Assembly (NCBI RefSeq): GCF_003231275.1
Contig: NZ_QKVL01000026.1
Span: 31,629 to 95,628, forward strand
Length of the DNA: 64,000 nt
Source: Pseudomonas huaxiensis
Lineage (GTDB): Bacteria > Pseudomonadota > Gammaproteobacteria > Pseudomonadales > Pseudomonadaceae
Direction: 5' to 3'
Below are positions 1 to 8,560 of this stretch, in pieces (position 1 is the stretch's first letter; each line of letters starts with the position of its first letter). Below the pieces are notes generated by a model. The model was not told the DNA's origin and did no database searches. It worked only from the letters and a program-made list of their open reading frames with translations. Both the position numbers and the translations under genes were made by a program.

Positions 1-69
1 CCGGTCTGCAGCAGCTTGCGGACAGCTGCTTCCCCCTTCTTTAATCCGTCACCGATCCAGGAGCCTTTC

Positions 70-1026
70 ATGACCCATGCCGTCTTTCTCGACCACAGCT
101 CGCTGGACCTCGGAGATCTTGACCTGAGCGGTCTGCGCGGCTGCTTCGAGCGTTTCGACGTCCACCCCGCCACCGCTCCCGAGCAGGTCGCCGAGCGACT
201 GCGCGGCGCCAGCGTGGTAATCAGCAACAAGGTCATGCTCGACGCCGCCACCCTCAAGGCCAGCCCGGACCTGAAACTGATCCTGGTGGCCGCCACCGGC
301 ACCAATAACGTCGACCTGCAGGCTGCCCGCGCCCAGGGTATCGTGGTCAGCAACTGCCAGGGCTACGGCACGCCGTCGGTTGCCCAGCACACCCTGACAC
401 TGCTGCTGGCACTGGCCACTCGCCTGCCGGACTACCAACAGGCTGTCGCCGCCGGCAAATGGGGCCAGGCCAAGCAGTTCTGCCTGCTGGATTTCCCTAT
501 CGTCGAGCTGGAAGGCAAGACCCTTGGCCTGCTCGGTCACGGTGAACTGGGCAGCGCGGTCGGGCGCCTGGCCGAGGCCTTCGGCATGCGCGTCCTGCTC
601 GGCCAACTGCCGGGCCGGCCGCCGCGTGAAGACCGCCTGAGCCTGGACGAATTGCTACCCCAGGTCGACGCCCTGACCCTGCACTGCCCGCTCAACGACA
701 GCACCCGCCATATGATCGGCGCGGCGCAACTGGCGCTGCTCAAGCCCGGCGCCTTTATCGTCAACACCGCACGCGGCGGGCTGATCGACGAACAGGCATT
801 GGCCGACACCCTGCGCGCGGGTCATCTGGGCGGTGCGGCGACCGACGTGCTTTCGGTCGAGCCGCCCGTCAACGGCAACCCACTGCTGGCGCCCGATATC
901 CCGCGCCTGATCGTCACTCCGCACAGCGCCTGGGGCGCGGTGGAAGCGCGGCAGCGCATCGTCGAGCAGTTGAGCGAAAACGCTCGCGCGTTCCTTGGGG
1001 GCAGCCCACGGCGGGTGGTCAGCTAA
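70..1026 (+). CDS. hprA: D-2-hydroxyacid (glycerate/hydroxypyruvate) dehydrogenase
   Basis: This is a 318-residue NAD(P)-dependent D-isomer-specific 2-hydroxyacid dehydrogenase, probably interconverting hydroxypyruvate or glyoxylate with glycerate or glycolate in the cytoplasm. The Rossmann glycine motif GHGELG is at about residues 156-161. The catalytic triad is visible as Arg235 (in NTARGG), Glu264 (in VEPP) and His285 (in TPHSAW). The start at 70 is preferred over an in-frame ATG at 16 because an AGGAG lies just upstream and family alignment begins with MTHAVFLD. It is followed after 51 bp by rsmC, as in P. aeruginosa PA4626-PA4627. The precise 2-keto acid preference cannot be read from the sequence. 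Confidence 0.9.
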   Translation: MTHAVFLDHSSLDLGDLDLSGLRGCFERFDVHPATAPEQVAERLRGASVVISNKVMLDAATLKASPDLKLILVAATGTNNVDLQAARAQGIVVSNCQGYGTPSVAQHTLTLLLALATRLPDYQQAVAAGKWGQAKQFCLLDFPIVELEGKTLGLLGHGELGSAVGRLAEAFGMRVLLGQLPGRPPREDRLSLDELLPQVDALTLHCPLNDSTRHMIGAAQLALLKPGAFIVNTARGGLIDEQALADTLRAGHLGGAATDVLSVEPPVNGNPLLAPDIPRLIVTPHSAWGAVEARQRIVEQLSENARAFLGGSPRRVVS

Positions 1027-1077
1027 GCCAAGGCGGGTTCTGTTAGACTTCGCCACTTTTTTCAGGAGCCGCCGTCC

Positions 1078-2076
1078 ATGGACCCGCGCAGTGAAGTGTT
1101 GCTTCGTCAGGCCGATCTGTTCACAGGCCCGCTGTTGCTCGCCGGGTTACCGGCCGACAGCCTGCTGGGCACCTTCAGCCAGGCGCTGGGCTGGTCCTGG
1201 CACGCCGGCGACCAGGCAACGCTGGACGCCCGTTACAGCGGACGCAGCCACTACGGCGTCGACGTACCAGAGGTGCCGTTCGACGGCGCCGTGCTGTTCC
1301 TGCCCAAGTCCCGCGACCTGGCCAACTACCTGCTCAACGCCCTCGCCTCGCGCCTGGGCGGCCGCGAGCTGTTTCTGGTCGGGGAAAAACGCGGCGGCAT
1401 AGAGGCGGCGGCCAAGCAACTTCACGCCTTCGGCAAACCGCGCAAGCTCGACAGCGCTCGCCACTGCCAGTTGTGGCAGGTGACCGTGGAACACCCGCCC
1501 GTCGCGCAGCCGCTGGAAAGCCTCGCGGAACGATTCGAACTGCCGCTGGCCGACGGCCCGTTGCAGATCGTCAGCCTGCCCGGCGTGTTCAGCCATGGCC
1601 GGCTGGACCGTGGCACCGCGCTGTTGCTGGAGCATCTGGACGGTCTGCCCTCCGGTCATGTGCTGGACTTCGGCTGCGGCGCCGGGGTGCTGGGCGCGAC
1701 GATCAAACGACGTTATCCACAGAGCCGGGTCACCCTGCTCGACGTCGACGCCTTCGCCGTAGCCAGCAGCCGCCTGACCCTGGCGGCTAACGGTCTGGAA
1801 GGCGAGGTGATCAGCGGCGACGGGATCGACGCCGCACCTCGCGGACTGGACGTCATTCTGAGTAATCCGCCGTTCCACACCGGGGTTCACACCAATTACC
1901 AGGCCTCGGAAAACCTGCTGAAAAAATCCGCCGAACATCTGCAAAAATGCGGCGAAATTCGGCTTGTTGCCAACAGTTTCCTGCGCTATCAGCCGCTGAT
2001 CGAAGGCGCGCTGGGCAACTGCGAAGTGCGTGCCCAAGGCCAGGGATTCAAAATCTACCGGGCACTGCGGTCGTAA
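1078..2076 (+). CDS. rsmC: 16S rRNA (guanine1207-N2)-methyltransferase RsmC
   Basis: This 332-residue protein has the RsmC layout: a degenerate N-terminal methyltransferase-like half and an active C-terminal SAM domain. The SAM-binding loop DFGCGAG begins near residue 197. The catalytic NPPF motif, typical of N2-guanine and N6-adenine methylases, begins at Asn263. The enzyme methylates G1207 of 16S rRNA in the 30S subunit using SAM. Length matches the family (about 330-345). An AGGAG sits upstream of the ATG. It is co-directional with hprA and probably co-transcribed with it, since only 51 bp separate them. Confidence 0.95.
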   Translation: MDPRSEVLLRQADLFTGPLLLAGLPADSLLGTFSQALGWSWHAGDQATLDARYSGRSHYGVDVPEVPFDGAVLFLPKSRDLANYLLNALASRLGGRELFLVGEKRGGIEAAAKQLHAFGKPRKLDSARHCQLWQVTVEHPPVAQPLESLAERFELPLADGPLQIVSLPGVFSHGRLDRGTALLLEHLDGLPSGHVLDFGCGAGVLGATIKRRYPQSRVTLLDVDAFAVASSRLTLAANGLEGEVISGDGIDAAPRGLDVILSNPPFHTGVHTNYQASENLLKKSAEHLQKCGEIRLVANSFLRYQPLIEGALGNCEVRAQGQGFKIYRALRS

Positions 2077-2085
2077 AAACTTCGC

Positions 2086-2114
2086 TTGCCGAAACGGTTT
2101 TGCGAAGGCAGAAT
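2086..2114 (+). promoter_or_regulatory. candidate promoter of the Mn riboswitch transcript
   Basis: TTGCCG (2086-2091), a 17-bp spacer and CAGAAT (2109-2114) resemble a sigma70 promoter. The inferred start falls a few bases before the riboswitch aptamer. Each hexamer has only about four consensus bases, so the assignment rests mostly on position. Confidence 0.4.
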
Positions 2115-2123
2115 CCGCTCCGT

Positions 2124-2294
2124 CCTAGGGGAGTAGTCTCCCGCGAGCGCCCTGCTCGCCTGGTGCGACGTCAACATACTTGGTCCTCAGACCATGGCGC
2201 GCACGACCCACGGTCCGCACAGACGGATCCAGGGTTTGACAAGACCTATGACACGCACACCTTACCCGGGGCGGGAAGGCTGTACGTGTCATAG
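2124..2294 (+). promoter_or_regulatory. yybP-ykoY family Mn2+ riboswitch
   Basis: The 248-bp gap before the UPF0016 gene carries the hallmarks of this aptamer: GGGGAGTAG at about 2128, CGTCAACATACT at about 2170, GTGGCGCG-like sequence just after, then AAGACCTATGACACG. The 3' domain is a perfect 10-bp hairpin, CTATGACACG (2246-2255) pairing with CGTGTCATAG (2285-2294), and encloses CTTACCCGGGGCGGGAAGG, as in the E. coli mntP and alx leaders. The family senses Mn2+. Control of the downstream cation exporter is inferred from position. Only 30 nt separate the hairpin from the ATG, so regulation of translation initiation is plausible. Confidence 0.93.
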
Positions 2295-2324
2295 CCGTGT
2301 CGACCCGCCCCCGTAGGAATCCTG

Positions 2325-2912
2325 ATGTTGGAATCGTTGCTCGTCCCCACCGCAATCGTTGCGCTCGCTGAAATCGGCGACAAGACGCAATTGCTGGCCC
2401 TCATTCTCGCCGCTCGCTTTCGCAAGCCCTGGCCAATCATTGCCGGCATCGTCGCCGCTACCCTGGCCAACCACGCCGCTGCGGGTGCCGTCGGGGCCTG
2501 GTTCGGCAGCTTCTTCAGCGACGCCACCCTGCACTGGATTCTGGCCGCAAGCTTCCTCGCTACAGCCTTGTGGACGCTGGTTCCGGACAAGATGGACGAT
2601 GACGAAGCCGGTGCCGCGCGGCGCTTCGGGCCGTTCCTGACGACACTGATCGCGTTCTTCATCGCGGAAATCGGTGACAAGACCCAGGTCGCCACGGTGA
2701 TGCTGGCGGCGCAATATCCGCACCTGATCCTGGTGATCATCGGCACCACCCTGGGCATGCTGATTGCCAACGTGCCGGTGGTACTGGCGGGCAACTTTGC
2801 CGCCGACAAACTGCCACTGACCCTGATTCGTCGCCTGGCAGCGAGCGCCTTCGTGGTGCTGGCGTTGGTCGCGGTGTACTCGGCGATGAAGGTGAGCGGC
2901 TGGATAGGCTGA
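2325..2912 (+). CDS. UPF0016/TMEM165-GDT1 family Mn2+ exporter
   Basis: This 195-residue, six-helix inner-membrane protein has the two inverted E-x-G-D-K-T signatures of the family: EIGDKTQ near residue 16 and again near residue 115, each at the start of one half of the internal duplication. Characterised members (Vibrio MneA, yeast Gdt1, human TMEM165) move Mn2+ or Ca2+ out of the cytoplasm. The Mn2+ riboswitch directly upstream supports manganese export. The P. aeruginosa locus has other genes between rsmC and the protease, so this insertion differs from PAO1. No signal peptide is expected; the first helix starts at the N-terminus. Confidence 0.9.
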   Translation: MLESLLVPTAIVALAEIGDKTQLLALILAARFRKPWPIIAGIVAATLANHAAAGAVGAWFGSFFSDATLHWILAASFLATALWTLVPDKMDDDEAGAARRFGPFLTTLIAFFIAEIGDKTQVATVMLAAQYPHLILVIIGTTLGMLIANVPVVLAGNFAADKLPLTLIRRLAASAFVVLALVAVYSAMKVSGWIG

Positions 2913-2949
2913 GCCTGATCGGGTATTGCTATGGCCTCATCGCTGCAGC

Positions 2950-3002
2950 CAGCTCCCACAGTGGCGACACCGAACCTGTGGGAGCCGGCTTGCCGGCGAT
3001 GA
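2950..3002. repeat. REP-type intergenic palindromes
   Basis: The gap between two convergent genes holds CTGTGGGAGCCGGCTTGCCGGCGATG (about 2975-2999), the common Pseudomonas REP core with a GCCGGC-TT-GCCGGC stem. A degenerate inverted partner, CAGCTCCCACAG, lies at 2950-2961. It probably also protects the 3' ends of the flanking transcripts. Confidence 0.75.
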
Positions 3003-3015
3003 AACTTACAACCTC

Positions 3016-3834
3016 TTACTTCTTCGCCTGCTCATACAACGGCATCACCTTCGGAATCGCCGCCTGCAGCGAAGCGATGCGGCTGTCCGAAGCCGGGTGA
3101 GTGCTCATGAACTCCGGCGGCGAGTTGCCACCCGAAGCCTGGGCCATCTTGTTCCACAAGGTGATCGCGGCATTCGGGTTGTAGCCGGCACGGGCCGACA
3201 GTTCGAGGCCGATCAGGTCGGCTTCGTTCTCGTTGCCACGGCTGTTGGGCAAGGTCAGGCTGTACTGCACAACGGTGTCGGCCAGGGCCAGGCTGTCTTC
3301 ACCCAGACCCAGCAAGGCGCCGGCGCCCTGGCGGGCAATCTGGATGCCATAGGCCTTGGACATCGCTTCACGACCGTGTTCGCGCAAGGCGTGGGCAATT
3401 TCATGGCCCATCACCGCGGCGATTTCATCGTCGGTCAGCTTCAGTTTGTCGATCAGGCCGGTGTAGAAAATGATCTTGCCGCCAGGACCGCAGTTGGCGT
3501 TGAGCTCGTCGCTCTTGATCAGGTTGACCTCCCACTTCCACTGCGCAGCATCCGGGCGGAACTGCGGCGCCTGGGCAATCAGCCGGTCAGCGATGGCCTG
3601 AACACGTTTGGCCGCAGCGCTGGTCTTGTCCAGTTGGCCCTTGGTGGACGCTTCGCCCAGGGTCTGCTGATAAGACTGGGCGTACATCTGGTTGACCTCG
3701 TCGGTCGACAGCATGCTGAACATATATTGCTTGCGTTCAACACCCACCGCTCCGCCGCTGGTGGTGTTCACCGCCTGGCAACCCGCCAGCAGCATCGAGG
3801 CGCTCAAGGCGCCAATAACAACCGATCTACGCAT
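3016..3834 (-). CDS. M48 family periplasmic lipoprotein metalloprotease
   Basis: This 272-residue protein begins with a lipoprotein signal peptide ending in LLAGC (Cys19). It has the zinc site HEIAH at His144-His148 and a downstream NEAD glutamate near residue 200 as the likely third ligand. The family includes LoiP/YggG and BepA-like quality-control proteases of the envelope. A TTG codon precedes the ATG, but AGGGAG is spaced eight bases from the ATG at 3834, which is therefore chosen. It corresponds to PA4632 in gene order. It stands alone and is divergent from the chemoreceptor. Confidence 0.88.
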   Translation of the reverse strand: MRRSVVIGALSASMLLAGCQAVNTTSGGAVGVERKQYMFSMLSTDEVNQMYAQSYQQTLGEASTKGQLDKTSAAAKRVQAIADRLIAQAPQFRPDAAQWKWEVNLIKSDELNANCGPGGKIIFYTGLIDKLKLTDDEIAAVMGHEIAHALREHGREAMSKAYGIQIARQGAGALLGLGEDSLALADTVVQYSLTLPNSRGNENEADLIGLELSARAGYNPNAAITLWNKMAQASGGNSPPEFMSTHPASDSRIASLQAAIPKVMPLYEQAKK

Positions 3835-3992
3835 CAATAAAACTCCCTTCTAACGTGGGCCGTATCCTAGGCCGGCACGATTCATCGCGCCACAACCGTT
3901 AGCAAAGATTTCTGCCCGGCAGTCTCATGATTTAGCGGCGGCACGCCGATAACACCGGGGCAAGGCGACTTTTCCCTGCGCTCGGAGCCTCT

Positions 3993-6134
3993 ATGAAGTT
4001 CAAGTCGATCCAGTTTTCCGTTGCGGCCCTGGCGGGCGCCATCGTGTTGAGTATCGTCGCAGCCCTGGTGCTGTATGCGGTGTATTCCGGTGCAAAAACC
4101 CAGGAACTGGTGCAGAACCGCACGCAACAGCAGTTCGATACGTTGATAGAGCAGCGCCTGACCGCCCTGGCCCAGACCCAGGTCAGCCAGATTCTGCGTC
4201 GCCTTGAAGCTCCCCTCCTGATCGCTCGCGGCCTGGCCACCACCAACGCCCAGATCGGTCAGAAAAACGAAGCCGGCACCCCGCGCCTGCAGGTCCAGCG
4301 CGAAGAGCTGATCACCCTGCTGAAGCAGACGGTTGTGGATAACCCGCTGGTGCTGGGCGGTTACATCGCCTGGGAGCCGAACGCACTGGACCACGCCGAC
4401 GCCAGCTTCGTCGGCACCTCGATCAAGGGCATCGACCCCAGCAACGGTCGCTTTCAGCCCTGGTGGTACCGTAATACCGACGGCACCCTGGCCGTTGAAG
4501 CGCTGGTTGACCTGAGCAACAACACCCTGCTGTCCACCGGCGTGCGCGCCAGCGAGTACTACCTGTGCTCGCAGGAGAGCAAGCACGCCTGCGTGATCGA
4601 CCCCGCGCCTTATAAAGTGGGCGACAAGATGGTCATGCTCGCCTCCTTTATCGAACCGATCCTGGTAGACGGCAAGTTCCAGGGCATTGTCGGCGCCGAC
4701 CTGTCGGTGAACTTCATCCAGGACCTGCTCAAAGCCGCCGACAGCCAGCTCTATAACGGCGCCGGCGAACTGGCGCTGATCTCCAACAACGGCCGCCTGG
4801 TTGCCTACACCAAGGACGAAAACAAGTTCGGCGAGAAAGCCAGCGACGTGCTCGACGCCGTCGACGCCGCCGGCCTGTCCAAACTCAGCGGCGACACGCT
4901 GCGCTATGAAGTCGACCACGAAAACGGCCAGATCCGCCTGTTCCTGCCGTTCAAGATCGCCGACACCGACACCCGCTGGACCCTGCTGCTGCAACTGCCG
5001 ACCAGCGCGGTCATGGCCGACTCGGAAAAACTGCAGAACGAACTCAGCGAACAACGCCGCACCGACATTACCGGCATGACCCTGGTCGGCCTGACCATCG
5101 CGGCCCTCGGCCTGCTGGTGATCTGGCTGCTGGCCCACGGTATCGCTCGCCCGCTGCGGCAGATGGTGGCCATGCTCGATGACATCGCCCAGGGCGAAGG
5201 CGACCTCACCCGCCGCCTGCACAGCGACCGCGCCGACGAGCTGGGCTCGATCGCCAGGGGCTTCAATACCTTCCTGGGCAAGCTGCAATCGATGATCAGC
5301 CAGGTGGTCAGCTCGGTGCAGAAGGTCAGCGACTCGTCGGAGCACACCGCCGATATCGCCATTCGCACCAACCAGGGCGTGCACAAGCAGATGGCGGAGA
5401 TCGACCTGGTCGCCACCGCGGTGCACGAGATGACCGCCACCGCCCAGGACGTGGCGCGCAACGCCACCCACGCCGCCCAGGCCGCGAGCAATGCCGACCA
5501 GGCCGCCAACCAGGGCCTGTCGATCGTCCGCGACACCTCGCAATCGATCACCGCCCTGGCCGAAGAGATCGGTCGCGCGGTTGGCGTAGTGCAGGCTCTG
5601 GCCCGCGACAGCGAAAACATCAACGCCATCCTCGTGGCGATCCGCGCCATTGCCGAGCAGACCAACCTGCTGGCGCTCAACGCCGCCATCGAGGCTGCAC
5701 GGGCGGGTGAACAGGGCCGCGGCTTCGCCGTGGTCGCCGACGAGGTCCGCAACCTGGCGCAGAAAACCCAGCAGGCCACCGAAGAAATCCAGCAGATGAT
5801 CCAGCAACTGCAGCAAGGCACCCGCGATGTGGTGCGGGTCATGGAAGACAGCCAGGGCAAGACCGACGTCAGCGTGCAGCAGGCGGCGCGGGCGGCCGAG
5901 GCGCTGGAAAGCATCACTCGCGCGGTGTCGGTGATCAACGACATGAACACCCAGATCGCCAGTGCCGCCGAGGAGCAGAGCGCGGTGGCCGAGGACATCA
6001 ACCGCAACGTGATCAACATTGGCCAGGTGGCCAACGAAGTGGCCGGTGGCGCCGACGAGTCCAGCACCGCCAGCGCCGAGCTGACCAAGCTGGCCGAGCA
6101 GCAGCGTCGGCTCATCAACCAATTTAGAGTTTGA
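3993..6134 (+). CDS. methyl-accepting chemotaxis protein with dCache-type sensor
   Basis: This 713-residue chemoreceptor has a first membrane helix at about residues 9-31, a long periplasmic sensor of about 325 residues with dCache_1 features (a GxDLSV stretch and WWYRNTDG), a second helix near 360-388, a HAMP domain, then the cytoplasmic signalling domain. The hairpin tip carries the conserved NLLALNAAIEAARAGE and GRGFAVVADEVR stretches near residues 558-586. It has no C-terminal pentapeptide tether. Signals pass to CheA/CheW. Its position matches PA4633. The ligand cannot be assigned; dCache receptors often bind amino acids, polyamines or organic acids. Confidence 0.92.
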   Translation: MKFKSIQFSVAALAGAIVLSIVAALVLYAVYSGAKTQELVQNRTQQQFDTLIEQRLTALAQTQVSQILRRLEAPLLIARGLATTNAQIGQKNEAGTPRLQVQREELITLLKQTVVDNPLVLGGYIAWEPNALDHADASFVGTSIKGIDPSNGRFQPWWYRNTDGTLAVEALVDLSNNTLLSTGVRASEYYLCSQESKHACVIDPAPYKVGDKMVMLASFIEPILVDGKFQGIVGADLSVNFIQDLLKAADSQLYNGAGELALISNNGRLVAYTKDENKFGEKASDVLDAVDAAGLSKLSGDTLRYEVDHENGQIRLFLPFKIADTDTRWTLLLQLPTSAVMADSEKLQNELSEQRRTDITGMTLVGLTIAALGLLVIWLLAHGIARPLRQMVAMLDDIAQGEGDLTRRLHSDRADELGSIARGFNTFLGKLQSMISQVVSSVQKVSDSSEHTADIAIRTNQGVHKQMAEIDLVATAVHEMTATAQDVARNATHAAQAASNADQAANQGLSIVRDTSQSITALAEEIGRAVGVVQALARDSENINAILVAIRAIAEQTNLLALNAAIEAARAGEQGRGFAVVADEVRNLAQKTQQATEEIQQMIQQLQQGTRDVVRVMEDSQGKTDVSVQQAARAAEALESITRAVSVINDMNTQIASAAEEQSAVAEDINRNVINIGQVANEVAGGADESSTASAELTKLAEQQRRLINQFRV

Positions 6135-6151
6135 GCTGCAAGCTACAAGTT
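6133..6151. repeat. AGCTGCAAGCTACAAG-type short repeat
   Basis: GAGCTGCAAGCTACAAGTT directly follows the MCP stop codon. Related copies, in both orientations, flank the terminator at 9246-9336. Such tracts are frequent downstream of Pseudomonas genes. No strong terminator was seen here. Confidence 0.45.
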
Positions 6152-6200
6152 AAAGCAGGGTGTCAGTCAGTTAGCGTTTTGACGCCTATGTTGGGGCTGC

Positions 6201-6821
6201 TCAGCCGGGGGTCAAGCATTCCGGGGCATTGAGTTTCGGATCGTTGACGAAGTTGGCCAGCACCCGCTCGCGCAAGGCAGCGGGCTGACTGGCCAGCAGG
6301 CCCTGGAGTTCACCGACCGGGGTGTCCGGGTTGAGCCACGCGGCCTGCCCGGCGGCATCGAGGATCAGCGGACGACGCTGGTTCATCGCCGCCTGGGTCA
6401 CCACCGCGGTGCTCAGCCAGATCTGCTCCTGCACCGGATACGCTTCCCAGATCGCCGCGAAGAACAACGACGAACCCTCCCCCGGCGTCAGCCAGTACGG
6501 GCGCTTGCGCACCGCGCCGCGCCATTCGTAGAAACCGTTGGCCGGCAGCAGGCAGCGACGCTTGGCGAAGGCTTCACGGAACATCGGTTGTTCGGCGAGG
6601 GTTTCGGCGCGAGCATGGGCGGGGGTGCGGGTGAGATCGGTCAGCCAGGGCGGGGTCAGGCCCCAGCGGGCGCGGGCCAGGGTCATCTGGCCGTCGTCCA
6701 GGCGCTGGATCAGTACCTGGGCGCCGGGAGAAATGTTCCATTGGGCCTGCTGGCCCTCAGGAAAGCCGGGCAACGCGGCAAAAGCCGGCGACCAGCGAAA
6801 CAGCGCATAACGTCCACACAT
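6201..6821 (-). CDS. yedK: SRAP (HMCES/YedK) family abasic-site shield protein
   Basis: This 206-residue protein starts MCGRYA, so the catalytic Cys2 that forms the thiazolidine crosslink with abasic sites in single-stranded DNA is present once Met1 is removed. The FYEW motif supplies the conserved Glu (Glu99). Two positions look unusual. The usual NAR-ET asparagine (YedK Asn75) is His69, and the usual IH-RMPVIL histidine (YedK His160) is Asn147. The residues appear reciprocally exchanged, though the homologous numbering is recalled rather than aligned. Length fits the family. It lies 11 bp downstream of the DUF2007 gene and may share its transcript. Confidence 0.88.
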   Translation of the reverse strand: MCGRYALFRWSPAFAALPGFPEGQQAQWNISPGAQVLIQRLDDGQMTLARARWGLTPPWLTDLTRTPAHARAETLAEQPMFREAFAKRRCLLPANGFYEWRGAVRKRPYWLTPGEGSSLFFAAIWEAYPVQEQIWLSTAVVTQAAMNQRRPLILDAAGQAAWLNPDTPVGELQGLLASQPAALRERVLANFVNDPKLNAPECLTPG

Positions 6822-6832
6822 TCAGGCGAAAC

Positions 6833-7093
6833 CTAGCAAATCAGAATTCCCGGAAGGTGATCCGGCTCGTCGCCAGGAAGTGGCTGGGCCGCATTGTACG
6901 CGGCGATCAGTTGCCGTGCGTACTCGGCCTGCTCGTCGGACACCGCGAGGCCGAGCAGGCCGTGCACCGGCAACTCGCCGATGCCGCCCATCAGATCGCG
7001 CCCGGCCAGGTACGCCTCGATGCCTTCGCTACCGAGCATGCCGATCAGCACTTCGGCTTCCAGCAGGTTTTCCGGTTCGTAGATTCGCTGCAT
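6833..7093 (-). CDS. DUF2007-domain small protein
   Basis: An 86-residue cytoplasmic protein with the DUF2007 ('putative signal transducing protein') pattern: an N-terminal stretch on switching between copies (ENLLEAEVLIGMLGSEGIEAYL), a central glycine-rich loop (GGIGELPVHGLLGLAV) and a helix with DEQAEYARQLI. The domain is PII-like in fold but its biochemical role is not established. Its ATG overlaps the TGA of the upstream cysteine-rich gene (TGATG), indicating translational coupling. Confidence 0.8.
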   Translation of the reverse strand: MQRIYEPENLLEAEVLIGMLGSEGIEAYLAGRDLMGGIGELPVHGLLGLAVSDEQAEYARQLIAAYNAAQPLPGDEPDHLPGILIC

Positions 7094-7275
7094 CAGTCGT
7101 CCTCACGCTTAACGTCCAGCATCCATTCGTCACCATGGACCTGCAAAATGAACACGATCGGACGGCAGCACACCGCGCAGTCCTCGATGTAGTGCTGATC
7201 ACCGCCGGAAAGATCGACGGTGGTTTCCACGGCTTCGCCGCAATAAGGGCAATCGTAGATCGCAGTTTCCAGCAT
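7093..7275 (-). CDS. CPXCG motif-containing cysteine-rich small protein
   Basis: A 60-residue protein with two CxxC knuckles, CPYCGE near the N-terminus and CAVC after a short acidic loop, the pattern of the CPXCG zinc-ribbon family. It probably binds one zinc. Function is unknown. It is translationally coupled to the DUF2007 gene; the pair is conserved in many pseudomonads. The upstream region is shared with the divergent acyltransferase. Confidence 0.82.
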   Translation of the reverse strand: MLETAIYDCPYCGEAVETTVDLSGGDQHYIEDCAVCCRPIVFILQVHGDEWMLDVKREDD

Positions 7276-7386
7276 CGCGGCCTCCGCAGTGATTGTGCGT
7301 ATAATTGCCGGTCTTGCGCCCCCCTCAAGCCGGTATTTCTGGGCGCAGCCCTACCCTTTACCCTAGCCGTTTCACAACAAGAGAGC

Positions 7387-8553
7387 ATGATGGGCGAATT
7401 CGATGCCATCCGACCCTACGACGACGCTGAGGTCCCTGCCGTTCTGGCACGCCTGCTCAGCGACCCGGCATTCCTGGATATCCTCACCCGCTTCCGCTTC
7501 CCGCGCATGGCCACGGGTTTCGGCTGGCTGCTCAAGCCGCTGATCGCTCGCCGCCTGCGCAAGGAATTCGCCGGCGTGACCTGCGTCTCGACCCTGCAGG
7601 ACAAGGTCGAGTTCTACGTCGACCACACCATCGAGCGCGCCACCGACGGCGTCACCTATACCGGTGTGGAGCAATTCAAGTCGGGTACCGCCTACCTGTT
7701 CCTGGCCAACCACCGTGACATCGTGATGGACCCGGCGTTCGTCAACTACGCGGTCTACCACGCCGGCCTGCCGACCCCGCGCATCGCCATCGGCGACAAC
7801 CTGCTGCAGAAGCCCTTCGTCAGCGACATGATGCGCCTGAACAAGAGCTTCATCGTGCACCGCTCCATCAGCGGCCGGCGCGAGAAGCTGGCGGCCTATC
7901 AACTGCTCTCGGCCTACATCAACCATTCGATTCGCAACGATGGCGCCTCGATCTGGATCGCCCAGGCCGAAGGCCGCGCCAAGGACGGCGACGATCGCAC
8001 CGATTCGGCAATCCTCAAGATGTTCCACATGAGCCGCAAGGGCGAGCCGTTCGGCGAGGTGATCCAGTCGCTGAACCTGAGCCCGGTGTCGATCAGCTAC
8101 GAATACGACCCGTGCGACCAGGCCAAGGCCCGCGAGCTGTACATCCGCGCCACCACCGGTAGCTACAGCAAGGCGCCGGGCGAGGATGACCTGAGCATCG
8201 CCCAGGGCATCACCGGCTACAAAGGGCGAGTGCACATCAACTTCGCAGCGCCAGTGACCGAGCTCTTCGACGATACCAAGCAATTGGCGGCGGAGATCGA
8301 CCGGCAGATTCTCGCCGGCTACCGACTGTTCCCGGCGCATTACCTGGCGTACGCGCAGTGGGCGGATGCCGACCCGCAGTTGCAGGTGCCGAAGGCGGCT
8401 GAACTGTTTGGCGCCGAAGAGCTGGCCAAGGCTCAGGCGCAATGGCAGAGCCGGCTGGAGGCGTGCCCGCAAGAGCATCGTCCGTACCTGGTGTTGCAGT
8501 ACGCGATGCCGGTGCGTAATCAGTATCGGGTCAAGGCCGGGTTGCCGCTGTAA
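7387..8553 (+). CDS. PlsC-like lysophospholipid acyltransferase family protein
   Basis: This 388-residue protein has the acyltransferase block FLANHRDIVMDPAF, with the catalytic-type Asn-His-Arg-Asp at about residues 108-111, followed by an acceptor-binding stretch and AEGRAKDG in place of the usual PEGTRS. Members acylate glycerol-phosphate or related acceptors at the inner membrane. The open frame extends far upstream through the divergent gene, but homologous sequence begins at MMGEFDAIRP, so the first of two adjacent ATGs is used. A TATAAT-like hexamer at 7300-7305 could be its -10; no good -35 accompanies it. Confidence 0.82.
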   Translation: MMGEFDAIRPYDDAEVPAVLARLLSDPAFLDILTRFRFPRMATGFGWLLKPLIARRLRKEFAGVTCVSTLQDKVEFYVDHTIERATDGVTYTGVEQFKSGTAYLFLANHRDIVMDPAFVNYAVYHAGLPTPRIAIGDNLLQKPFVSDMMRLNKSFIVHRSISGRREKLAAYQLLSAYINHSIRNDGASIWIAQAEGRAKDGDDRTDSAILKMFHMSRKGEPFGEVIQSLNLSPVSISYEYDPCDQAKARELYIRATTGSYSKAPGEDDLSIAQGITGYKGRVHINFAAPVTELFDDTKQLAAEIDRQILAGYRLFPAHYLAYAQWADADPQLQVPKAAELFGAEELAKAQAQWQSRLEACPQEHRPYLVLQYAMPVRNQYRVKAGLPL

Positions 8554-8560
8554 CGCTTCA

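Noticed and set aside
2246..2959. A 237-codon minus-strand frame over the riboswitch and exporter
   Set aside because: Its start lies inside the aptamer hairpin and it is antisense to the UPF0016 gene.
3882..6122. A 746-codon open frame on the minus strand opposite the chemoreceptor
   Set aside because: It has no known domain, an Ala/Gly/His-rich composition typical of antisense frames in high-GC DNA, and lies wholly opposite a clear MCP gene.
7276..7386. A firm promoter before the acyltransferase
   Set aside because: TATAAT at 7300 has no acceptable -35 at the right distance, so it was only mentioned in the gene entry.
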